Assembly: GCA_003484545.1 (NCBI GenBank)
Contig: DNCF01000016.1
Coordinates: forward strand, 1-9,564
DNA from: Massilia sp.
GTDB lineage: Bacteria; Pseudomonadota; Gammaproteobacteria; Burkholderiales; Burkholderiaceae_D
Reading direction: 5' to 3'
DNA: 9,564 nucleotides
Made by a program: the position numbers and the translations under genes. Under the pieces are notes generated by a model, which saw only the letters and a program-made list of their open reading frames with translations, searched no databases and was not told the origin of the DNA. Positions 1 through 5,714 of this stretch are shown here, one piece after another (within the stretch, counting starts at the first letter, position 1; the number at the start of each line of letters is the position of its first letter).

Positions 1-257
1 TCGACCGGATTGGCGATCGCGATCGCGGCATGCCTGACCTGGCCGAACGCCGCCACCGACGGCAGCGCCAGGTAGGCACGGATGGCGTCGCCCAGCGTGG
101 CGTGGTCGGCGCAGCCCAGCACCTGCACCGCCTCGAAGCGGCCCGGCGCGGTTTCGAGCGCGAAGCGGGCATTGGTGCCGCCAACGTCGGCCAGCAGACG
201 AACGGTATCGAAGCGGCCGGCGACGAAACCGGCGGTATCAGGCAGGGAAGCAGTCAT
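1..257 (-). CDS. glk: Glucokinase, N-terminal part (cut by window edge)
   Basis: Glucokinase phosphorylates glucose to glucose-6-phosphate in the cytoplasm with ATP, feeding the Entner-Doudoroff and pentose phosphate routes. The minus-strand reading from the ATG at 257 gives 85 complete codons and stays open to the window start. Residues 21-33 read LLADVGGTNARFA, the phosphate-binding loop of the bacterial Glk family (hexokinase/actin-like ATPase fold), and the visible segment ends AIAIANPVD, which matches the family stretch that precedes the sugar-binding part. The roughly 20 residues before LLADVGG are typical of proteobacterial Glk. I see no strong Shine-Dalgarno before this ATG and no better in-frame start upstream. 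In some Burkholderiales Glk is fused to a C-terminal RpiR/HexR domain; the C-terminus is outside the window, so this cannot be judged. Control is probably by HexR at the operator upstream (separate entry). Confidence 0.9.
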   Translation of the reverse strand, partial: MTASLPDTAGFVAGRFDTVRLLADVGGTNARFALETAPGRFEAVQVLGCADHATLGDAIRAYLALPSVAAFGQVRHAAIAIANPV

Positions 258-307
258 TGCGAGGCAGAGTACGGGTGATATCCAAGCTTACTGGATTTCT
301 TTGCGCC

Positions 308-339
308 ATTACAAGTAAATTTTGTAGTTTAGGTACAAA
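308..339 (-). promoter_or_regulatory. Predicted glk promoter with HexR-like operator
   Basis: Positions 322-338 read TTGTAGTTTAGGTACAA, with arms TTGTA and TACAA separated by 7 nt (the outer T321/A339 also pair). A further TACAA at 310-314 lies 7 nt before the TTGTA, so three alternating half-sites occur at identical spacing. The known HexR box is a 17-bp palindrome of the type TTGTARTNNNNNTACAA, and HexR (RpiR family) controls glk, zwf and edd in beta- and gammaproteobacteria. On the minus strand TGTAAT at 313-308 is a 5/6 match to a -10 element; transcription would start near 300 and give a leader of about 43 nt. The -35 is poor (TTGTAC at 338-333, 19-nt spacing). The operator overlaps the core promoter, which would suit repression. 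Assignment to HexR is inference. Confidence 0.5.
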
Positions 340-614
340 GCCGCATAAGTACGCATGAGAATACCCGCTCAGGATGCAGTAGTACAACTACGCGGCGGGT
401 GGGCGGCTACACTGCGGCACGCGAAACACCTGCGACCTGGACGCCCCGCACGCGTTCAACGGACGGCCGAACAGCCGCACGGCTCGCTGGAGAACCAGGA
501 GAAACAGGAAAAGTGACCGCGTCCATGCCCCACGGTTTGACCGCGTGAGCGACGAAAAAACAGGGCAATCAGCAGACGTGGCGCTTCATGAACGCCAACG
601 CGACGCAGACGTTA
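340..614. other. Gene-free stretch between glk promoter and dedA end
   Basis: No convincing gene on either strand. It holds a small palindrome at 379-391 (GTAGT, ACA, ACTAC) that could be a further regulator site for glk but has no clear assignment. An imperfect dyad lies at 579-597 (TGGCG and CGCCA around TTCATGAA), downstream of the dedA stop. A T6 run on the minus strand at 560-555 is separated from that dyad by about 18 nt, so it is not a standard intrinsic terminator. The octamer GCAGACGT occurs twice near 573-613. Nothing else stands out. Confidence 0.4.
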
Positions 615-1553
615 CTACGCCGGTTGCGGTTCGGCCGGCGGCAGGTGATGGGCATGCCAGGCGTCGAGCCCGCCTTTCAGGGGCCGGGCGCGGTGGAAGC
701 CGTTGGCGAGGAACTCCCTGGCCACCTGGATGGCGGTGACGTCGTCCGGGCAGCTGCAGTAGACGACGATGTGGCGGTCGCGGTCGAGACCGGCCATCAG
801 CTGGCCCGGCTCGCAATCCTTGTACAGCAGGGCGCCGGGTATCGCGCTTTCCAGCGCTTGCGCGGTGACGCTCCTTGCATCGACGATCAGTGGATCGTGG
901 CCGCCCTCGATCAGCGCCTTCAGCTCGGCCACGCCGATGCGCGGCAGGGCCAGGCTGGCGCGGTGGCGGCGGCGCTCGACGTATTTATAGGCGACGAACA
1001 GCGCCAGCAGCGCGCCCAGCACGCTCAAGGCCGTGCTGCCCATCGTCTCCAGGGTCGCCAGCACGCGGTCGACGCTGTCGTGGAAGATCATGCCGACGGC
1101 AATGCCGGTGCCGCCCCAGAGCAGCGCGCCGGTGGAGGCAAAGCCGAGGAACTGGGAAGTGCCGGTGCCGAGCGCGCCGGACATCGGCGCGGCGATGGCG
1201 TTGAAGCCGGGGATGAACTTCGATACCAGCAGCGACTTCGGCCCGTAGCGGCGGAAGCGGTCCTCGGTCTGGTTGACGCAGGAATCCGGCGACAGCGAAA
1301 TGCGGCACAGGAGGCGCAGCACGCGCTTGCCATAGTAGCGGCCGGCGCGGAACCAGAAATAATCGCAGATCAGGCAGGCCAGCAGCACGGCCAGCAGGCA
1401 CAGCTGCCAGCTGGCGCCGCCGTCGATCGCCATCGCGCCGGCCACCACCAGCACCGGGAAGGCGGGAATCGGCAGCCCGAACTGCTCCAGCAGCACCGTG
1501 CCGAAGACGAGCAGGACACCGTAATTCTGGATCAGGAGCGAGAGCTGGGACAT
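615..1553 (-). CDS. DedA-family membrane protein with C-terminal rhodanese-like domain
   Basis: This 312-residue fusion has a DedA/SNARE-associated (VTT fold) inner-membrane part, about residues 1-195, and a cytoplasmic rhodanese-like domain, about 205-305. DedA proteins are proposed lipid scramblases/flippases or proton-dependent transporters. Visible DedA features are E23 followed by GLPIPAFP at 26-33, D64 in CDYFWFRAGRYYGKR, and KFIPGFNA at 112-119. In E. coli YqjA two arginines (R130, R136) essential for function fall in that last motif; here they are K112 and N118. Hydrophobic segments lie near 5-22, 33-63, 134-158 and 172-191. The rhodanese part shows IVDAR (223-227), YCSCPDD (265-271) with candidate catalytic C266, and LKGGLDAW (292-299). 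The active loop lacks the Gly and Arg of CxxGxR, so sulfurtransferase activity is doubtful; C266 and C268 form a CxC pair. The ATG at 1553 has only a weak ribosome site. The gene follows the ABC operon but is separated from it by 164 nt and a repeat. Confidence 0.88.
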   Translation of the reverse strand: MSQLSLLIQNYGVLLVFGTVLLEQFGLPIPAFPVLVVAGAMAIDGGASWQLCLLAVLLACLICDYFWFRAGRYYGKRVLRLLCRISLSPDSCVNQTEDRFRRYGPKSLLVSKFIPGFNAIAAPMSGALGTGTSQFLGFASTGALLWGGTGIAVGMIFHDSVDRVLATLETMGSTALSVLGALLALFVAYKYVERRRHRASLALPRIGVAELKALIEGGHDPLIVDARSVTAQALESAIPGALLYKDCEPGQLMAGLDRDRHIVVYCSCPDDVTAIQVAREFLANGFHRARPLKGGLDAWHAHHLPPAEPQPA

Positions 1554-1580
1554 CCCGACATGGTAGCGGAAATCGCCCTT

Positions 1581-1600
1581 CCCGGCTGGCGGTTGCCGGG
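1581..1600. other. GC-rich hairpin in the dedA upstream region
   Basis: CCCGGC (1581-1586) and GCCGGG (1595-1600) pair perfectly around an 8-nt loop. On the minus strand the hairpin lies 27 nt before the dedA ATG and is not followed by a T-run, so it would be a 5' leader hairpin if dedA has its own promoter. TTGACT at 1616-1611 (minus) resembles a -35 box but has no matching -10. On the plus strand only three T follow the hairpin, and no plus-strand gene ends here. Confidence 0.35.
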
Positions 1601-1628
1601 TTTACGCAACAGTCAAGCTGCGGTTAGC

Positions 1629-1725
1629 GCGTTTGACAAAGCCCTCAGGGCAAGGCGCATCGGCGAAGACAGTACGGTAGTACCGCGAGACGATGCAACG
1701 CCGCCATGAGGGCTTTGTCAAACGC
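1629..1725. repeat. 97-bp intergenic element with perfect 19-bp inverted ends (MITE/REP-like)
   Basis: The arms are GCGTTTGACAAAGCCCTCA (1629-1647) and its exact reverse complement (1707-1725), with 59 nt between them. The interior continues the dyad: GGCGCATCG on the left pairs with CGATGC-AAC-GCC on the right with a small bulge, and the tip holds CGGTAGTACCG. The whole element can therefore fold as one long hairpin. There is no T-run after either arm. The minus-strand reading of the right arm supplies the last bases of the upstream ATPase gene: its final Val codon and TGA stop lie inside the arm. The form suggests a mobile or dispersed non-autonomous repeat, but copy number cannot be seen in one window. 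Confidence 0.6.
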
Positions 1726-3427
1726 TCAGGCCGCGCGGAATCGCCGCCAACAGCGTCTTCGTATAGTCGTGCCGGGGATTACGGTAGAGCTCGTCCGAGT
1801 CGCCCATCTCGACCACGCTGCCGTGATGCATCACCATCACCTGGTCGGCAATGTAGCGCACCACCGCCAGGTCGTGCGAAATGAAGATGTAGCTCATCCG
1901 GTACTCGTCCTGCAGGTCCTGCAGCAGGTTCAGGACCTGGGCCTGCACCGAGACGTCGAGCGCCGAGACCGATTCGTCGCACACCAGGATGTCCGGCTTC
2001 ATCGTCAGGCAGCGCGCGATCGCGATGCGCTGGCGCTGGCCGCCGGAGAACTCGTGCGGATAGCGGTGGTAGGCCGCGGCCGGCAGCCCGACCCGGCCCA
2101 GCAAGGCCTGCGCCATCTGGCTGCGCTCGTGGTCGGTGGCGCCGATGCCGTGGATGCGCATCGGCTCCAGCAGGATCTGGCCGACCGTGAAGCGCGGATT
2201 CAGCGAGGCATAGGGGTTCTGGAAAATGATCTGGATGCGGCGCTTGTAGGCCTGGTACTCGCGGTCCGACATCGCGATCAGGTCCCGGCCCTCGAACAAG
2301 GCGCTGCCGCCGCTGGCGCGGTGCAGCCGCAGCAGGGTCAGGCCGACCGTGGTCTTGCCGGAGCCCGATTCCCCGACCACGCCCAGGGTCTTGCCGCGCG
2401 GGAGAGTGAACGAGACGTCCTTCACGGCGCGGAACTCGCGCTTGCCGAACAATCCCTCGCGCAGCCAGAAGCTTTTCCGCAGGTTCTTCACCACCAGCAC
2501 GTTCTCGTCATCCGGCGCATAGCCGCGCGTGCGCTCAGGCAGCTTCTCAGGCAGCGCGACTGGCGCCGCGCCCTCCCCGCGCATGAAGTCGTCGATCACC
2601 GGCAACCGGACCGGGCGCTCGCCCAGCTTCGGGCGGCAATGCAGCAGCGCGCGCGTGTACAGGTCGCGCGGCGCGCCGAACACCTGGGAAGCCGTGCCCT
2701 CCTCGCGCACCACGCCGTGGCGCATCACGATCACGCGGTCGGCGATTTCCCCGACCAGGCCGAGGTCGTGGGTGATGAACAGCACCGCCATCCGGTGTTT
2801 TTTCTGCAGCCGCGCGATCAGCTCCATGATCTGCTTCTGGATCGTCACGTCGAGCGCGGTGGTCGGCTCGTCGGCGATCAGGAGCTTCGGTTCGCAGGCG
2901 ATCGCCATCGCGATCATCACGCGCTGCTGCTGGCCGCCCGACATCTGGCTCGGGTAGGCGTCGATCTTGGCGGCCGGGTCGGGAATGCCGACCTCCTCCA
3001 GCAATGCGAGCGTGCGGGCGCGGGCCTGCTTCTTGTTCATGCCCATGTGCAGGCGCAGGACTTCGCCGATCTGGAAGCCGACCGTGAACACCGGATTGAG
3101 CGAGGACATCGGCTCCTGGAAGATCATCGCGATGTCCTTGCCGCACAGGCGACGGCGTTCGGCCAGCGGCAACTGCAGCAGCTCGCGGCCGTCGAAGCGC
3201 ACGCTCGCGCCCTCGTGCACGATGGTGGTGTCCGGCGGCAGCAGCCCCATCACCGCAAGCGAGCTGACCGACTTGCCGCTGCCCGACTCGCCCACCAGGG
3301 CCACGGTGGCGTCCCGCGGCACGTCGAAGGAGATGCCCTTGATCGCCTCGACCGTGTTCTTCTTGTCGACGCGGAAGGAAATGCGCAGGTCGCGCACCCG
3401 CAGCAGCAGGTTGTCGTCGTTTTTCAT
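1718..3427 (-). CDS. Fused double ATP-binding subunit of a peptide-type ABC importer
   Basis: This 569-residue cytoplasmic protein carries two complete nucleotide-binding domains in tandem, like E. coli YejF or an OppD-OppF fusion, and should energise uptake through the two permeases encoded just upstream. NBD1: Walker A GESGSGKS (46-53), Q-loop Q104, signature MSGGQ (162-166), Walker B LLIADEP (182-188), H-loop H220. NBD2: Walker A GESGSGKT (352-359), Q-loop Q403, signature FSGGQ (460-464), Walker B ILVCDES (480-486), H-loop H518. After NBD1 comes the linker typical of the Opp/Dpp family, which in single OppD/DppD proteins often holds a cysteine cluster; here only C264 is present, so an iron-sulfur site is unlikely. 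Both sites keep the catalytic residues; NBD2 has Ser where Pro follows the Walker B Glu in most relatives. The ATG at 3427 follows the permease stop by 7 nt with GAGG overlapping that stop, so the genes are translationally close. The stop lies in a repeat arm (1707-1725). Confidence 0.93.
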   Translation of the reverse strand: MKNDDNLLLRVRDLRISFRVDKKNTVEAIKGISFDVPRDATVALVGESGSGKSVSSLAVMGLLPPDTTIVHEGASVRFDGRELLQLPLAERRRLCGKDIAMIFQEPMSSLNPVFTVGFQIGEVLRLHMGMNKKQARARTLALLEEVGIPDPAAKIDAYPSQMSGGQQQRVMIAMAIACEPKLLIADEPTTALDVTIQKQIMELIARLQKKHRMAVLFITHDLGLVGEIADRVIVMRHGVVREEGTASQVFGAPRDLYTRALLHCRPKLGERPVRLPVIDDFMRGEGAAPVALPEKLPERTRGYAPDDENVLVVKNLRKSFWLREGLFGKREFRAVKDVSFTLPRGKTLGVVGESGSGKTTVGLTLLRLHRASGGSALFEGRDLIAMSDREYQAYKRRIQIIFQNPYASLNPRFTVGQILLEPMRIHGIGATDHERSQMAQALLGRVGLPAAAYHRYPHEFSGGQRQRIAIARCLTMKPDILVCDESVSALDVSVQAQVLNLLQDLQDEYRMSYIFISHDLAVVRYIADQVMVMHHGSVVEMGDSDELYRNPRHDYTKTLLAAIPRGLSV

Positions 3428-3434
3428 GGCCGCC

Positions 3435-4448
3435 TCATTTCAACTTCGGGTCGAGCGCGTCGCGCAGCGCGTCGGTGAACAGGGAAAATGCCGTCACCAG
3501 CAGCGCCATCGCCCCGGCCGCGGCGGCCAGTTGCCACCATTTGCCGAGAATGAGTTCGTTCTGCGCCTCGTTCAGCATGCTGCCCCAGGACACGGTGCCG
3601 ACCGGCACCCCGAAGCCGAGGAAGGACAAAATGACTTCGGCCTTGATGAAACCCACCACCAGGATCGAGACCTGCACCAGCGCCACGTGCGAGACGTTCG
3701 GGAAGATGTGCGAGAACATCTTGCGCCAGTTCGAGGCGCCGATGGCGTCGGCCGCCATCACGTATTCGCGCGCCTTGTGCTTGATGTACTCGGCGCGGAT
3801 CAGGCGATACGGCCCGGTCCAGCCGGTCAGGCCGAGGATCAGCACGATGGTCGTCACCCCCTTCTGCTGCAGCACCGCGGCCACGGCCAGGATCATCAGG
3901 ATCGAGGGTATCGAGGTGAAGACGCTGTAGAACCAGTTGAAGAGGTCGTCGACGAAGCCGCCATAGAAACCGGAGACCGCGCCGAACAGGGTGCCGAGCG
4001 CCACCGCCACGAAGGCGGCGACCAGGCCGACCACGATCGAGGTCTCGCCGCCCTTGATGGTCTTCTTCAAAACGTCGTGGCCCCACTTGTCCGCTCCGAA
4101 GGGGAGCGTGAGCGCCTTCTCGGCCGGCGGATGGCTGCGCGCCACGTCGCGCTTGAGCGCTTCCAGTTCGTCGGCCAGCGGATCGAAGGCGTTCGGCGGC
4201 GCCGGGCGCTGCGGCCGCGCGAGTGCCGCGGTGACGGGGTCCGCACCGACGAAGGTCGGCGGCGCGTAATTCACGGCCACCTCCTCTTCCCAGTCGGCGG
4301 CAAGCAGGCCGGCGGAAGACAGCGCCAGCATCAGGAGGAACAGGCCGACCACGGCCAGGGCCGCCATCGCGACCCGGTCGGCGCCCAGGCGGCGCCAGGC
4401 GAGCGCCCACAGGCCGGGAGAAACCGCATCGTTCGGCATCGTCGTCAT
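3435..4448 (-). CDS. ABC transporter permease, OppC/DppC/YejE type
   Basis: This 337-residue inner-membrane subunit pairs with the OppB-like permease to form the channel of a peptide or similar solute importer. Residues 1-25 are cytoplasmic with basic residues, and a first membrane helix lies near 26-50, as in the OppC N-terminal domain. A long periplasmic stretch of about 80 residues follows (51-130), ending in FGADKWGHDVL, the family's FGTD-x-x-GRD-like motif. Further helices lie near 137-160, 175-193, 198-216, 255-278 and 305-326. The cytoplasmic coupling (EAA) loop is at 226-251 (AREYVMAADAIGASNW onward). FLGFGVP (276-282) and the ending LRDALDPKLK are strongly family-typical. The start at 4448 is chosen for AAGAG 6 nt upstream; Met4 is possible but lacks its own ribosome site. 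The proline-rich insertion at 79-90 is longer than in E. coli OppC. Substrate cannot be told from the permease. Confidence 0.9.
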   Translation of the reverse strand: MTTMPNDAVSPGLWALAWRRLGADRVAMAALAVVGLFLLMLALSSAGLLAADWEEEVAVNYAPPTFVGADPVTAALARPQRPAPPNAFDPLADELEALKRDVARSHPPAEKALTLPFGADKWGHDVLKKTIKGGETSIVVGLVAAFVAVALGTLFGAVSGFYGGFVDDLFNWFYSVFTSIPSILMILAVAAVLQQKGVTTIVLILGLTGWTGPYRLIRAEYIKHKAREYVMAADAIGASNWRKMFSHIFPNVSHVALVQVSILVVGFIKAEVILSFLGFGVPVGTVSWGSMLNEAQNELILGKWWQLAAAAGAMALLVTAFSLFTDALRDALDPKLK

Positions 4449-4450
4449 TT

Positions 4451-4492
4451 CACGCTCTTCACTTTACGCTCTTCACTTCGCGCTCTTCACTT
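4451..4492. repeat. 14-nt unit tandemly repeated three times between the permease genes
   Basis: On the minus strand AAGTGAAGAGCG plus two variable bases (CG, TA, TG) occurs at 4492-4479, 4478-4465 and 4464-4451 without other differences. The first copy includes the last Lys codon and the TGA stop of the upstream permease (AAG TGA). The next copies repeat that K-stop sequence in the spacer, and the last copy places AAGAG 6 nt before the downstream ATG. The array accounts for nearly all of the 38-nt intergenic gap. Confidence 0.9.
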
Positions 4493-5425
4493 TAATTGCA
4501 CGCGCGGATCGACCGCCTGGTACAACAGGTCGGCCAGCAGGTTGAACACCATCGTCGCGGCGGCGACGTACACGGTGATCGCCTTGATGACCGGGAAATC
4601 GCTGCGCTCCACCGCCAGGATCACTTCGCGCCCGATGCCGGGAATGCCGAAGAAGCGCTCGAGCAGGAAAGCGCCGATCAGCAGCGCCGGCAGGTTCGCC
4701 ATCACGTGGGTGATGATCGGGATCGCGGCGTTACGCAGCACGTGAACCCAGACGATGCGGCGCTCCTTCAATCCTTTCGCACGCGCGGTGCGCACGTAGT
4801 CCTGGTTGACCTCGTCGAGCACGAAGCTGCGGTACAGGCGCAGGGTCGGCGCGATCGACACCGCCAGCCCGATGATGATCGGCAGCAGCGCATAGTGCAG
4901 CAGGTTCTCGCCCAGGCTCGCGCCCCAGCCCTGCACCGGGAACAGGCCCAGCTTGTAGGCGAAGAAGTACTGGAACACCGAGATGTAGACCAGGATCGAG
5001 ATCGACATGCCGACCGTGCAGGCCACCATCACGGCGCGGTCCGTCAGCGAGCCGCGGACAAAAGCGATGGCCAGCGCCAGCGCGATGCCGAAGAAGGTTT
5101 CGAGCACGGTGAGCGGCACCAGCACGGTGAGCGAGGGCCCGAGGCGGCTGGAGATGATGTGGGCGACCGGTTCGCCCGTGCTCCAGGCGTTGCCGAAGTC
5201 GAAGGTGAGAATCTGCTTCAGGAAGATGCCGAGCTGGACCCAGACCGGCTGGTCGATCCCGAGCTGGGCGCGGATGTTGGCGATCGCCGCCTCGTCGGCC
5301 ATCTTGCCGGCGAGGAGATAGGCCGGATCGCCGCCGACCCAGTTGAACAGCACGAACACGAGCACGATCACGCCCGCCATCGTCGGCAGCATCTGCCACA
5401 GCCGCCGGAGTATGTAAGCTGCCAT
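4487..5425 (-). CDS. ABC transporter permease, OppB/DppB type
   Basis: This 312-residue inner-membrane permease is the first gene of the three-gene importer operon. The N-terminus MAAYILRRLWQMLPTMAGV is the classic OppB/DppB start, followed by helix 1 (about 9-29) and the family motif GGDPA (31-35). A periplasmic segment with LGIDQPVWVQ (55-64) and DFGNAWSTGEPV (76-87) follows, then helices near 100-123, 133-158, 178-195, 238-258 and 282-303. The EAA coupling loop is at 209-233 (DYVRTARAKGLKERRIVWV onward), and LERFFGIPGIGREV (255-268) and the ending DPRVQLK are diagnostic. The length matches the family. The ATG at 5425 has AGGAAG 5 nt upstream (5436-5431). No periplasmic binding protein gene lies next to it on either side within this window, so the substrate protein must be encoded elsewhere. 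Substrate class (peptide versus nickel or other) is inferred only at family level. Confidence 0.93.
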   Translation of the reverse strand: MAAYILRRLWQMLPTMAGVIVLVFVLFNWVGGDPAYLLAGKMADEAAIANIRAQLGIDQPVWVQLGIFLKQILTFDFGNAWSTGEPVAHIISSRLGPSLTVLVPLTVLETFFGIALALAIAFVRGSLTDRAVMVACTVGMSISILVYISVFQYFFAYKLGLFPVQGWGASLGENLLHYALLPIIIGLAVSIAPTLRLYRSFVLDEVNQDYVRTARAKGLKERRIVWVHVLRNAAIPIITHVMANLPALLIGAFLLERFFGIPGIGREVILAVERSDFPVIKAITVYVAAATMVFNLLADLLYQAVDPRVQLK

Positions 5426-5430
5426 CGAGA

Positions 5431-5436
5431 CTTCCT
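5431..5436 (-). promoter_or_regulatory. Ribosome binding site of the OppB-like permease
   Basis: AGGAAG on the minus strand, 5 nt before the ATG at 5425. It fixes the start of the first gene of the importer operon. Confidence 0.7.
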
Positions 5437-5451
5437 GTGCCCAGCCGTATG

Positions 5452-5471
5452 AAAAACGCTAACGATAGCGC
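5452..5471 (-). terminator. Short hairpin with T5 run, terminator-like
   Basis: On the minus strand CGCTA (5470-5466), TCGT loop and TAGCG (5461-5457) are followed directly by TTTTT (5456-5452). The stem is only 5 bp, so termination would be weak. It ends 26 nt before the OppB-like ATG. It could stop read-through from the DAHP synthase gene upstream or act in the leader of the importer mRNA. I found no convincing promoter between the hairpin and the ATG. Confidence 0.35.
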
Positions 5472-5495
5472 AAATCGGGACGCCGGCGCCATCAA

Positions 5496-5516
5496 GTTAT
5501 GTAGGGCTCCCATAAC
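5496..5516. promoter_or_regulatory. Inverted repeat upstream of the importer operon
   Basis: GTTATG (5496-5501) and CATAAC (5511-5516) are perfect inverted copies with 9 nt between. The site lies about 70-90 nt before the first permease start, where an operator is plausible. The binding factor is unknown, and 6-bp arms can arise by chance. Confidence 0.3.
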
Positions 5517-5533
5517 CAGGAGGTGCGCTTTTC

Positions 5534-5672
5534 GTAGGGTGGGCTCTCGAGCCCACGCGGTTCGGCGGTAGCGTGTCGAACAGCGTCCCGCCAGGCCAGC
5601 GCACGTAGTCATCCGGTTTAAGCGGCATCCCATCAAGCGATGAGACCGCGTGGGCACAAGTGCCCACCCTAC
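5534..5672. repeat. Pair of inverted palindromic repeats (BIME/REP-like)
   Basis: The left unit begins GTAGGGTGGGC (5534-5544) and contains the palindrome GTGGGCTC-TC-GAGCCCAC (5539-5556), followed by GCGGT. The right unit is its inverted counterpart: ACCGC, then the palindrome GTGGGCAC-AA-GTGCCCAC (5650-5667), ending GCCCACCCTAC (5662-5672). Outer arms (11 bp) and inner arms (GCCCACGCGGT with ACCGCGTGGGC) pair across about 90 nt, so both local hairpins and one large cruciform are possible. Sequences of this type are, to my recollection, common between genes in Massilia and relatives. Loop bases differ while stems are kept, which suggests selection on structure. No coding potential. Confidence 0.6.
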
Positions 5673-5714
5673 CGAAATCGCGTTACCCGATGCGCAAACC
5701 AGATGATCCCCGAT

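Noticed and set aside
407..526. 39-codon minus-strand frame between dedA and glk
   Set aside because: No recognisable features, low-complexity Val/Arg/Ser content and only a run of G as a possible ribosome site; not enough to call a gene.
513..548. 11-codon plus-strand frame starting with GTG after a purine-rich AGGAG stretch
   Set aside because: Very short, no conserved motif, no promoter and no following gene on the plus strand that it could control.
1587..1594. TGGCGGTT in the dedA upstream hairpin, identical to the aroG terminator arm
   Set aside because: An eight-base match in GC-rich DNA with different structural context (loop versus stem); probably chance.
588..1709. Plus-strand open frame of 373 codons opposite dedA
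   Set aside because: Shadow of the DedA-rhodanese gene; low-complexity Ala/Gln/Arg/His composition.
1706..4745. Two plus-strand open frames of about 590 codons across the ABC operon
   Set aside because: They run opposite to three genes with unmistakable family motifs, lack motifs themselves and have no plausible ribosome sites.
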